A stretch of DNA of 64,000 nucleotides. Origin: Setomelanomma holmii. Its lineage: Eukaryota > Ascomycota > Dothideomycetes > Pleosporales > Phaeosphaeriaceae. Below the pieces are notes generated by a model. It made no database searches. It had not been told where the DNA came from and saw only the letters and a program-made list of their open reading frames with translations. The stretch is taken from assembly GCA_010015745.1 (NCBI GenBank), contig ML978177.1:62001-126000 (forward strand). Reading direction: 5' to 3'. Shown here piece after piece: positions 10,636 to 21,284 of this stretch. Positions within the stretch are counted from its first letter, which is position 1. Each line of letters opens with the position of its first letter. The position numbers were made by a program, and so were the translations under genes.

Positions 10636-10943
10636 GGGCTGGATTCTTCCAACCCATGCTTTGTTTTCTGCGGCTCTAATTCGTCGGTAGAATCCTCACA
10701 TCCAATTTGGATTTTTCAGAAGAGTACACGCAAGAGCGCTATCTATGCTATTGGCCGTGTAACTTTAAGCCGTACGACAATCCTGCATGCACATAGAAGG
10801 ACCGTTTGACGACCCAGGGGTACACAGCGCACCAAAACGCATTTGCGGGGAAGGTGGCTTTCCACCAACACTGACATCCAGCAACTGACAATGGTCCAAA
10901 GATGTCCAATTCTATCTTAACTTGTGGTTAATTTGATTCGCAC
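10636..10943. other. Intergenic region
   Basis: About 310 bp between the two cysteine-rich copies; no coding or RNA signal seen. Confidence 0.4.
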
Positions 10944-12166
10944 ATGGTCCTGAAATTCATCAAGGCCTGCAAGGCCTGGTTCACGGCAAACCCTCCAAGT
11001 CGCGCAGAACCACAGCAAGCGGAACCACAGCATGCGAAACTTCAGGAGGCGCAACCTCAGAAGGGGGGAAAACAAGAGGCGGAGTCTCAGCATGCGGAGC
11101 CAGGCGGCGTGAAACGAATGGTTGGCAATGGTTATGAGAACGACATTGAGCCGCCCAGGAAGGTATCTAACTTCCAACCTGCAAGCTGTGAAAGTGTCGA
11201 CGATGAGGACGATTTTGCACGTCACAAAGTCCTGGTGATGGAACCGGATCCTGACGAAGCACGGCAACAGCGCAAAGCAGCTCGCCAAGAGCGCGATGAA
11301 GCCCGTCGCAAGCGCGAAGAAGCCTTACGGGAAAGACAGCGGGAAGCACAGTTGAAACATGAAGAAAGTCTGAGAGACTATAATCTGGACTATGACTGCG
11401 AGAAAGGTACATGGACCCGCCGATGGAGAATCATGAAAGTAAGCCAACGTCCTTGCATAAGTCTAGCAGTGTATCAGTAGGATGCATCCAAATTGACGTC
11501 CGCACAGGACCCACTGCTTGATCCGCCCAGGAAACCATGTGCCTGTGCTAAAAGCTGCCGACACACATGGAAGTCATGTTGCTGCGCGCAGCTTGGCTTG
11601 TCGTGTGGGCCATCCTGCGCGTGTACCGGAGCATGCGATAGTGTTTGGACAATTCCGGTTAAGAAGCGACTCTTGCCCCTTACAAATATGAAAACGAGTC
11701 GGAAGTGGTCCCAAACGCATGTTTCAAAGACTGGTTCGAGAAAAATAAGCATCGTGATGAGGAGGGCCTTTACACGCTCTACAAACGAGCCGTGATAACA
11801 ACTAAGAAGTACCGCGAATTGCATCCGAAGGTGGCGAAGCGTGGAGAGTCCATCGAAGATACTGATCCTTGGGGCCATTGGCACGGAAAATATGAACTTC
11901 AGGGCGAAGACCTTCTTTCCGAGTACAAGTTGCGTAAAGTGTATTGGGAGTATACAACGCAAAGTGATCCGAAGGGGCGCTTCAATGGGTACTTCTCTTT
12001 TTGCATGAATAGACATGTAGACGAGCTGGAAGCTCGACACTGTCCTTCGTGCAAGAAGTGTGTCCAGTGGGAGTCGTGGTACTGTCGAAAGTGTAGGAGA
12101 TGTCGGCCTGGAGAGAGTTTGACATGTTCAGTATGTGGGACTGAGAGGACATTTGGGGTCGAATAG
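10944..12166 (+). CDS. Unrecognised cysteine-rich protein with CXC-like cluster and zinc-ribbon-like end
   Basis: Exon 1 (10944-11438) encodes 165 residues: a Gln/Ala/Glu-rich stretch with AEPQ-like repeats, then an Arg/Glu-rich coiled coil (QERDEARRKREEALRERQ). A phase-0 intron (11439-11507) leads to a cluster of 13 cysteines in about 40 residues (CACAKSC, CCCAQ, SCGPSCACTGAC) that resembles CXC/tesmin-type zinc modules. The frame then has to shift: either a 41-nt intron (GTTAAG at 11658, GAG at 11696-11698) or a one-base loss near 11670-11675. After it come VVPNACFKDWFEKNK and, at the end, HCPSCKKC... WYCRKCRRC... CSVCG, a zinc-ribbon-like array. The function is unknown; metal or nucleic-acid binding is inferred from the cysteines only. 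It is paralogous to the degenerate copy upstream. Confidence 0.55.
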
Positions 12167-12204
12167 GAGTGGTGTGTTTGGTGCGTTCGTGCAAGTCAAC
12201 AGAT

Positions 12205-12699
12205 TTACCTAGGAACGATGTGCACTATTGCCATTCTTCGACTTTGAGGCGAGTTCTCCATATTGCCTGTTTGCGATGTTCCACGTCGAGATTGGGTGAG
12301 CATGGTGTTGTACAAACTGCAGAATGACACGCAGTGGTAGTCGAGGTGAAGCCCGTGGTAACCCTTGGCAGGTCCAAATCCAGCGAAAATGAGAGCAAAT
12401 GGTGAATTGGAAAGGTGCTGTAGTTGTAGCAGAAAGCAGATCAATGTGACTACTTCTTTGACGAGAAGGTAACAAAAGGGTAGCAGGCAACATAGTGGAG
12501 GTAGTACTTGAAAAGATGAAGTAGTGTGGGGAGTGCGCCGAGTGTGCATGCGATAAACACCGGTCAAGGAGGCAGGAGCCATGACAGCCAACTCGGCAAC
12601 GACACCCAACGTAGCAGCGACGATCACCACGACAGGGAAGAGCAAGACAACAACGTCATCATCATGCCACTGTAGCTGAGGGTAGACTGTTGAGCTCAT
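12205..12699 (-). CDS. Hypothetical membrane protein
   Basis: An open frame of 164 codons starts at ATG 12699; the frame is open further upstream to 12954. It contains a hydrophobic stretch VVVLLFPVVVIVAATLGVVAELAVM and a second one, LLPFCYLLVKEVVTLICFLLQL, so two membrane segments are possible. No family is recognised. There is no splice or homology support, and the last about 60 residues look non-coding, so this is only a candidate. Confidence 0.25.
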   Translation of the reverse strand: MSSTVYPQLQWHDDDVVVLLFPVVVIVAATLGVVAELAVMAPASLTGVYRMHTRRTPHTTSSFQVLPPLCCLLPFCYLLVKEVVTLICFLLQLQHLSNSPFALIFAGFGPAKGYHGLHLDYHCVSFCSLYNTMLTQSRRGTSQTGNMENSPQSRRMAIVHIVPR

Positions 12700-13028
12700 G
12701 GAGCGTTTTGCGATAAGTTTGCTGGGAGGAGCACCTTCCCGAGTGGGCGTCAATTTCGACGGACCACTGGTGGTCTTGGCGATCGAAGTGATATATGTGT
12801 CAAGATGGAGAAAGGGGACCGGGGAAAGAGGCTTGAATATAGCGGCCAAAAGAACGAATGTGGGTATCATTATGCTGTTATGACTCCGGACGCCTCGCTC
12901 CCATACATCATAACCTCTTTCGATCAAACCACAAAATCCTCTGAGAAGCTCCAACCAGGCGTGTACCCGACCTATTGCCGTAAGTCAGGTTCCGCGCTGC
13001 TGAACTACCCTCGTGATCCCATGTGCAC

Positions 13029-14940
13029 TCAATCATCAGGATATTCATCGCGGACATTACTCACGAAGACTTGCGCATCTCCATCCCACCGCTTGAAGTG
13101 ACGTCCAGCAAGCAGGAGAAGCGCTTCGGAGGGTTCAGTGCCCCTAAGGACAGTCTCGATATTCTCCTCGGCAACATAGCGAACTGACTTGTCACAAACA
13201 CTGCAGCAGATTAGCACAGTCTTAAGCATAAAAAATAGTGGGGACCTACAGCACATGATAGAACGCTTGGTTCCTGCCGCTCGGAAGTGTATCGACACCC
13301 ATATTCTGGATCCAATCCTCACCTGCATCACAACTAACGTCCCAACCTGTGATGACACCCTCGTAGCTATAGCGTTTGTGCTGGAACAATTGTCCGACTT
13401 TGAATTTGACGTTTGCCGTCTTTTCATCCCTCTTCAGGATGGGCTTACGCATCGCATCGACCTGGTGCATTGACTGTACGAATTGCAGCAAGCGCTGACC
13501 TTCGGATTCAACATAGAACATTGGAATGACATACTGCTCGAGCAGTGTCACGTCCCACGGACAGTGTGTCTGGAAGTGTTCCAGCAGGTAAGGCAAGAAT
13601 TGTCGTCGTCGTGTTGTGGCGTTGGCCAAGCCAGGCGAATCATGGGCGGGCCCAAGGATGAGCATTACCCAGATGGACGCGTAAAATGCGTTGTCCATGT
13701 CGGGATGAACGTTCAGCCATGACGCCTGGATCCCGCGCATTCCAGCCTGTGTCTGTCGAATCGTCTGCACTGAACTCATGATGTTGCGTGCTGTACGTAG
13801 AACGAGCTCCCTGGTATTCGTATCGGAGAGGAAGTGCTCGTGTTGTGAGGACGGTACGCCCATCTCGCGCAGTGTACGCTCAAGATCTGCTTCGTATACT
13901 TCGTTTGAGGACCGAAACGGATCGAGGTACATGTACTCCAACTTCGAACTGCTACTGGGCTTGTATTTGCCGTCGAGCTCGTAGTTCGGCGGTGCGTAAA
14001 CGAGTGTGTAGACGTGGTACAGGAAACCGCAGGGTCGAGCATCCAGCCCGAGACGACGGGCTACAGCGCAGTATATTGCGACCGATATAAGCGGCAGCGA
14101 CTCGTGTCTGGGAGAGTCGAGTACCATGCCGATGAAGGAGTTCCCAAGGGCGCGATAGGAGGCATCTGGTACACCCTGGAAGCCTTGTTCCCGTAGATAC
14201 GTAGCCAAGGTAAACGCCTTCTCTCGTGGGCTCAACACAGTGAAGTCTGGCACCTTCACCAACATCCCATGCGCGAGAGCGCCAATGGATTCCTCGATGG
14301 ATGCTGTATCCGCATCCGAGCCTAGGCGAGCAAAGACATCGTATGCGCCCAATGCTCTCTCAATTGGCACATCCTTGCCATCATGCACGTCTTTCCATAT
14401 GTTGATTGCAATCTCCCGGTGTATGCGGCCCAGAACAGCATTCGCATAGTATCGCCTGGCGAGAATATCTTCTGCGTCATCCTGACATTCGTGCTCTTGC
14501 ATAAGCGCCTCTTTGGCATCGTACCCGAAGTCGGCTATCTCGTTGATGCATCGCATGCGCTGGTGCTGCGTGCCCACAACATGATCCAGCAATGCTTTTG
14601 TTCGTATCCCAATCTTGTACTTCTCAATGTATAGCGTACGCCAGTCGACGTCTGACAGCAGCCCAGCGAATTTGTCGGCGATATTATGGCGAGTGTCCCA
14701 TGATTTGAATTGCGAGCGGCAGAGCTGACGCCACACAAGTGGAGAATCAGCCGTAAGCTTTTTGATGAGTTTGTTAGTCTGCGACACGGACATCAGAGAT
14801 CGTGGGTCGAGTTGGAGGAAAACCGCCTCCAAGATCTCCGTGGGCAGCTCTGTGAATGCGCTGCGCGTCATGTTGGACATTGATGGAGCGTATCGATACT
14901 GTGAGGGCAGATTGATGGTGTCAGTCTGTGTGGATAGCAC
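13029..14940 (-). CDS. F-box protein with transglutaminase-like and YccV-like domains (FBXO21-like)
   Basis: Two exons, 14940-13250 and 13200-13029, encode 620 residues; the intron begins GTAGGT and ends GCTGCAG. The N-terminus has an F-box (FTELPTEILEAVFLQLDPRSLMSVSQ, about residues 29-54), which would bind Skp1 in an SCF ubiquitin ligase. The middle (about 225-330) resembles the SirB1/transglutaminase-like 2 domain (LPLISVAIYCAVARRLGLDA, then GFLYHVY). The end (about 505-600) is a YccV/hemimethylated-DNA-binding-like domain (FKVGQLFQHKRYSYEGVITGWD ... YHVLVCDKSVRYVAEENIE). This three-domain order is that of human FBXO21. The substrate in fungi is unknown. The intron falls within the YccV-like domain. 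Confidence 0.88.
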
Positions 14941-15763
14941 AAGACTATGGTAGATCTAGAAGGTGTTGACAGCTCGCCATCATTCCGAAGGCAATGTCGT
15001 CAACGTTTGCCAGTGGTGAAGCATCATCAACGATGCGCTCATCGTTCTCGCTTATCTAATCGCTGCACCTCGGCAGTCCGTAGCGTGATTGTGCATCTCG
15101 AAAGAGCTAAAGATGCCACTTGAAGGATTGCAACGCATCGTAATTATGGGACGATGGTGATACATAGGCAAAAGCTGCAGCAGTAATGTCGTGCGTATCT
15201 GGGTGAGGGCAAAATAGTTTAAGAAACCCTGCCCAAACTCGTACGATTGACGCGCTTTTCTCAGACTAGCCTCAGACGCGTATATGCTTTCCTAGCCTGT
15301 ATTTACTTCATGGACATGTTCCCTGCTCTTCCTTTTTCATGTCAAGGTCCTCTGGATACCACAGCGGCAGCTTCGGTCATCCTTCGATGATAACATCAGC
15401 AGCGACTCTCGGTAAGCCTTCGGATCACCGCGGAATCCGCCTTTCAACGCCAGCAATTGCACAGAGATCCGCCCGCGAACAGGGCTCGCAACACAATCAA
15501 GAAAAGAGACAGTCAGATGCCGCCCCAAATGGCTCTCGGTCTCTCTGGGCGGCTCAAAGTTGGTCCGGACCACGAAAGGCTGGGCGAGTCGCTCTTCGTG
15601 AGGCCGATGCAGCCACAACTGGGGCACGCTAATTGACATCACTGCCGTGCAGACGCTACGCATATACCATGACGCCCCAAGGCAAAGATCTCATCTTTCT
15701 CGCTCCCCACCTACGCGATATACCTAGGATACACCGATTTGTACCATACACCAGTCCTCGACG
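14941..15763. other. Intergenic region (divergent promoters)
   Basis: About 820 bp between the divergent FBXO21-like and Sec14-like genes. Short ORFs on both strands at 15337-15663 show no recognisable features. Confidence 0.5.
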
Positions 15764-17620
15764 ATGGCGGACCTTCAGCGGGTCGAATCCATGCAATATC
15801 CGGCAGGGCATTTAGCGCATCTGTCGGACAACCAGCAGGAGCAGCTCAATACGTTCAAGAAGACCTGCCAGGATGCAAACTATTACACACCGGCTTCTGG
15901 AGGCAAGGACGCCAGTCATGATGATGAGACACTGCTGTACGCCAGACCCGGAAGCTACGTCACGCGCCTGCGGGGCACTAACAATATGCAGTCGCTACTT
16001 GCGCGCACGGCGTTTTGTACCTCAAGAGGCCTTCAAGCAGTTCAAAGACACTGAAGACTGGCGAAAAGACAACAAGTTGGACCTGATCTTCGAGACGATC
16101 GAGGTAGAGGAATACGAGCAAACGCGCCGCTTGGTATGGGAATGTGCTTACTATGACGCGCTGTCACATCTGACAGCCTTGCACAGTATCCTCAATGGCT
16201 CGGTCGACGCGACAAGCGTGGCATTCCACTATTCTTGTTCGAAGTCGCACCATTGAACACCAAGAACATCTCTGCGTACGAGAAGAATCTCGTCAAGTCG
16301 AAGACTACTGTCAGCAATGTCCAGACGAAGAACGTTCGCCTCTTCGCCCTTTACGAGTCGTTGACCAGATTTGTGACGCCGTTTTGCTCCATGGTTCCGC
16401 GCAACCATCCGGAGACTCCCATCTCACAAAGCAACAACATCGTGGACATCAGTGGCGTTGGCTTGAAGCAGTTCTGGAACTTGAAAGGCCACATGCAGGA
16501 TGCTTCTGTTCTGGCGACGGCGCATTACCCTGAGACCCTTGATAGGATATTCGTATGTTGGAACTCTCTTGGAGCTACGAAATGAGGACTTAACTGACGT
16601 ATACCATAGATCGTTGGCGCACCAGGCTTCTTCCCTACTGTTTGGGGCTGGATCAAGCGTTGGTTCGACCCCATCACCGTCTCCAAGATCTTCATCCTCT
16701 CCCCTGCGAACGTATACGCGACGCTCTCACAATATATTGACCATGACAACATACCTAAGAAATACGGTGGTGGGTTGGATTTCGAGTGGGGTTCAATGCC
16801 GAATATAGGACCTGAAATAGAGTCGTCGATGAAGTGGGAAAACCCAGATACACATAATGGCAGGAAGACATTTCCTATTGGCCCCATCAGGTGGGAAGAG
16901 GGTCCGAATGGAGAGATGCAGGCTTGGGGCGTGGGCAGTGAGAATGGCCAGCCGAGGCGGAGACTCGTCTTCACCATTCCAAAGCCTGTTGGGTGGAAAG
17001 TCCCACTAGGCCCGAATACCCCAGCATTTGAGGTGGGCGATCCTCTTACAACAGTTGGCACAGCGACACAGCCTCCAGATACCGGCGAAGACATCGACGA
17101 GACACCGCCCTCGGTCACTCCTGCATCCTCAGATGCTGGGCCGTCGCGTACACCTTCGACGACTCCCGCACAATCAGAACTGCCAATTCGACAGGGAACC
17201 TCGGATACACGATACGCACAACAAGATCAGACACATGCAGCCGGCCAACTCGCAGATGGAACACCACATGCCGCAGTCAACGATCATGGACACGGCGACA
17301 AGACGGTGACGATGGAACCCAACACAATCGGTCAGGCGCCAAAAGAGAAGCCACTGCCCGAGCCAGAGGAACCACCTGCACCAGGCTACGTCGACCAGGC
17401 AAAAGCAGCCGCTGCATCTGCATCCGCGACTGTCACATCAACTGTGAGCTCAGTTGCTGGTACCGTAATTGGCGCCGTTACAGGCAATAAGCAAGTGGAG
17501 GAGAAGGTTGAGGAGCCAGTGAGGACGAAGAGTCCGGCAGAAAAGCAACTCGATGACAAGATTGACGCAAGCAAAGATCAGAACGTCGAGGCGTTCTTGA
17601 GGCAGCAGAACCGGAGTTGA
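15764..17620 (+). CDS. Sec14-like CRAL-TRIO lipid-transfer protein
   Basis: Four exons, 15764-15936, 15992-16133, 16187-16552 and 16610-17620, encode 563 residues with consistent phases. Domain order: an N-terminal CRAL-TRIO-N helix bundle ending LLRYLRARRFVPQEAFKQF, then the Sec14 lipid-binding fold with YPQWLGRRDKRGIPLFLFEV, GLKQFWNLKGHMQDASVLATAHYPETLDRIF, IVGAPGFFPTVWGWIKRWFD and the closing KKYGGGLDFEWG. These match Sec14-type phosphatidylinositol/phosphatidylcholine transfer proteins, which work at the cytosolic face of Golgi or other membranes. A C-terminal extension of about 220 residues is Pro/Thr/Ser-rich and then Ala-rich (AKAAAASASATVTSTVSSVAG), probably disordered. The lipid ligand cannot be told from sequence. 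Confidence 0.9.
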
Positions 17621-19030
17621 GCTCTGAGCGTGTCGAGGTGACGAGTACTTTGGAACAAGCATCTTGCATACAATGTCCAAATAGACGATGATATCCTCTA
17701 ATGACGAATGAACGTTCAACTAATCTCCACAACTCTCCTCGACCCAGCATTGGCGATACATCGAGTCAGATTGCCCACATAATTACACAAATCGAGAGCG
17801 CATGACTCTCTCAAGACGAGACTGCGGTAGATGCATGTCGGTACTTATCCACGGGAGCGGGAAACGGTGTACACACTGCTCATGGGTGAACTCCGGCATT
17901 TCGGCGCTTTCGGTGCATCTCTAGCGAAGTGGAGTAAGCGCATAATGATTCATGAAGATCGTAGACTATAATAGCGTCCTGTCGGGATGGGTGCTGCGAT
18001 GGGATGTGGGCGTGTTGATACGCGTGGGTGTAGGCGCGTTGGAGATCGGAGGCATAAATGCGCGCCGAGGCAGCTAGGCATATCGTGAATGGTTCGGGAG
18101 TGAAGTGGAGGGGGCCCGTGCGCATAACGATGCAGTTGATCTGGAATGAGATGTGTCTCATATTCAGGATGTTCGAACTCATGGTGATTGGAGGTAATTC
18201 GATGTGAGCATTTTGCTTGGGAAAAGTCATGCTGAAGCATTTCGCATTTGTTTCGGCAAGATTAGAAAGGTGTCTACTTTTATATGCAAAGGTGGCAGGC
18301 ACATTTTTGTTAGCAACCTTGGAAGCGAACAATCTGCATCAGAGAGAAGCATGAAAGAATTGAGTGTGAGACAAGACGATAGTTGGTGAGGCTCTCCGCT
18401 AAGATACACGGACACACATGCTACCAGAACTCTCACGAAACCCTCCCTTTTCCTTGAACTCTCCAATCTGATGCGCTGTACAGAATCTTAGATTGCGGCA
18501 CAACAAGCTCTCTCGTTAAACAAAGCTTCAGCCCGATGACAAGACTGTTCGCGATCGCTCTTGGCCGTCGGCTATCGGCACACTTTTAATTGTTTGGTAT
18601 ACCCGCAATCCTTCGCCTTGGAAGTCGGAGACCATCACATCTGTCACGACTGTTTTGAATGTTCAGGCAAAGTATCGCAGCAATATCATTTCTTACATCA
18701 CTACATTCTTTTCGTGCGCACATTGATAGTCAATTTTACGGTTCACTTTATCAGTCAAAATATGCCTCTTCGAACATTGCAATCTAGTTTGGTCTACAGG
18801 TACCTCGTATAGTCATAATCAGGTATACAATCCCTGTTGTGCGTCACAAGCACCTTCCTTTGACGTCTAATGCGTCCTCTCAGTACATAAGAATAGTTGC
18901 AGTTCCTTTGTCATATAGCTTCTATTACGAACATTTGGTATCTTCCTTACCCATACCCTGCGCATGTTTCCCCCGAATACCGCCGCTGCAGCACTCGCCC
19001 TTAATCCGCAACCCCCACAACGATATTTCT
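17621..19030. other. Intergenic region
   Basis: About 1.4 kb with no supported gene or RNA; short ORFs at 17880-18466 on the minus strand lack codon-like composition or motifs. Confidence 0.5.
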
Positions 19031-20112
19031 ATGGCATGGCTCTTTCCCACGGCTCTCAATACAACATTTGTATCAGATTTCGACGCAATTTTACCAACCG
19101 GTAAGCCGATATACTGGAGCAATGGTACAAACTCCACATACCCTCGATCAATCTTCGGCGTCCACGGCTCTCGACCAGACCTCATCTATGATGCCATATA
19201 CACCCTATCATTCGATCAACGCATCGCTGCACCACTAGGCACCCCGCCAGCCAACAGCTTCGGACGCGTAAATGTACCCGTCAGAGTCGGAGATACAATC
19301 GCGCTAGATTGGGAAGGCGATGAGGAAAGAGTAGTCGCTATGACATGCCACGAACGCGCGCGTTTGCATTACGAGAACGAGAGTGTGTTTGAAGACTGCG
19401 ATGAATGTACTTATGCACCTTCACACGTATCTTTCTCTCGATAAATCTAACGTGAAGTGCAATAGTCTCTCCATCGTACGGCAGCTTCATCAGCTACCAC
19501 TGAGGCGCATTAAGCACGAACGAAACATACATGACATCGCATTTCAGCCAAGACTACAGCTCAATCGATTGGGACTTGCCTCAGCCGAAGCTCAAGCGTA
19601 AAACACCAATCACGTTCCCGAAACTTTCGAGTACGTATGGTAGCTCCGTATGTATATTCACGCTTGATTGGGCTCCGTGGATGGTCAATACGAAGCATTC
19701 GGTTCCTTTCCCTGTCATTTCGGAGCCAAGGGTGATAGGGCGGGATAAGGACGGGAGAAGGTGTATAGAGGTGCGAGCTTTTAATGCTACGAATCCTGAG
19801 GGTGTTGCGATTTCGGGTAATCGGGATGACGTGGTTGAGGATAGCGATGATGAGGAGGGTAGTGATGGCAGTAAAAAGCAAGTGCCGGTCGGCACAATTT
19901 TTGGTGCAGTCGTGGGTGGTGTCTTCTGCCTCGTTGTTCTTTTGGGATTTCTGTATCAGCTCAGACGATGCAGGAATGTGAAGGAGAAAGATGAGGATAC
20001 AACAGCGACCCCGAGTCGGTCAGACAATGAGCCTATGGTGTCATCACAGTCTGAGACACGTGCGACCAGAGATCTACCACCCCCGACATATGAAGAGGCA
20101 ACAAAGATCTAG
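19031..20112 (+). CDS. Putative type I membrane protein with PPxY tail; one in-frame TGA
   Basis: Exon 1 is 19031-19406 and exon 2 is 19466-20112 (donor GTACTT, acceptor AATAG, phase 1), together 340 codons. The frame is intact except for TGA at 19501-19503 (codon 138), which lies between SPSYGSFISYH and GALSTNETYM. The ectodomain-like part has several N-glycosylation sequons (NGT, NST, NET, NAT) and ends in an acidic Asp/Glu/Ser stretch. A single transmembrane segment (VGTIFGAVVGGVFCLVVLLGFLY, about 267-289) is followed by RRCR and a cytosolic tail ending LPPPTYEEATKI, a PPxY motif that could bind WW domains of Rsp5-type ubiquitin ligases. There is no clear signal peptide. The family is not recognised. 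The TGA could be a mutation, a sequence error or an unseen splice event. Confidence 0.5.
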
Positions 20113-21284
20113 AAATTCGTTACTGCAACGCGAGACCTGCTCTCATCAACACTTGGGCTTGCAAATCAAAGATGCAAGGGGAGATGCAGCCCGAATATCA
20201 ACAAAACATTATTCCTTCACACCAGCCCCGAGTGCGGGTGCTTCTCCAAGCAGTTGCACAAGGACAAGGCCTCGAACACAGACAACACAATCACACACCG
20301 TCACAGCACAAAGTTACCTTCAAAGCAGGTTCAATAATCCCTGTGCAGCCTACCTCTCACTCACTGCTTATCCTCTATAAAGCGCGCCAGGCCTAGAACA
20401 CCATAAGCCGGACATGCTCCCTCAAAATTGTACGCCAACCCATGCGTGCATGGTTAGCCCTTCCACGCCGTACTACCCCAGCCCCGTGCACCGCAACACA
20501 AACACCGCGCAGGGTGCGCCCACGTTGTCAGAGGGGCATCGCACAAAGGCTGTGTTCGCCGAGGTGGGTGTGTGGCACAAAGCGAGGTGGAGTGGGTCTG
20601 GAATCCCGTCGCGCTGGGCTGGGGACGGAAGGGAGCGGGAATGTGCTTTGAGATTGTTTCGATGGTAGTCATGGGCTTGATTACGGGAGATATGGGAGAA
20701 AGATATGAGGAGGAGTGTCCGCGATATGGGGCTGTGAATGTGTGATTGACTGCTGACAAGAGAGTGTACATGGTAGTGCAAACGTTATCGGCCAAAATAT
20801 TTATGTGTCTCATGAACGTTACGTGCCAGGAACAACATGCCTGAAAAAGAAGTTATGTTGAGAGGTCATTTACAGCAAGACAAATAGGTCCAAAGTAACA
20901 TAGGCATAAAGCACGTACTCAAAACATTGTACACTGCACTGTTGTGCTAGTATGCAACTGATAATAATTATGGATAATTCAAGCAATAGTGACCACGGAA
21001 ATAAGCATGCTTATGATATAAACGATCACATGCACGCGAACAAGAAACCCATCTTCAAAGTGATGGCCACCTCACGTGAGACAAATCAGAAGCGACGGAA
21101 GGATATCATGAGACCAGCAATACCTAGTCCCGAGGGTATATTTCAACTACAAGACACACAAGACTACATTCAATGCAGCATCGCAGCGTCAACATTACCA
21201 CCAAATCCATCCACATCATTCCTCATCGCACATATTCTGTCCCACATGTCACATATCCAACCTTACACCTCTAAGCGACCTGAC
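20113..21284. other. Intergenic region
   Basis: About 1.2 kb between convergent genes. No supported gene; ORFs around 20414-20813 are low in information and overlap on both strands. Confidence 0.5.

Noticed and set aside
15337..15663. Overlapping ORFs on both strands before the Sec14-like gene
   Set aside because: No recognisable domain, and neither frame connects to the Sec14-like exons.
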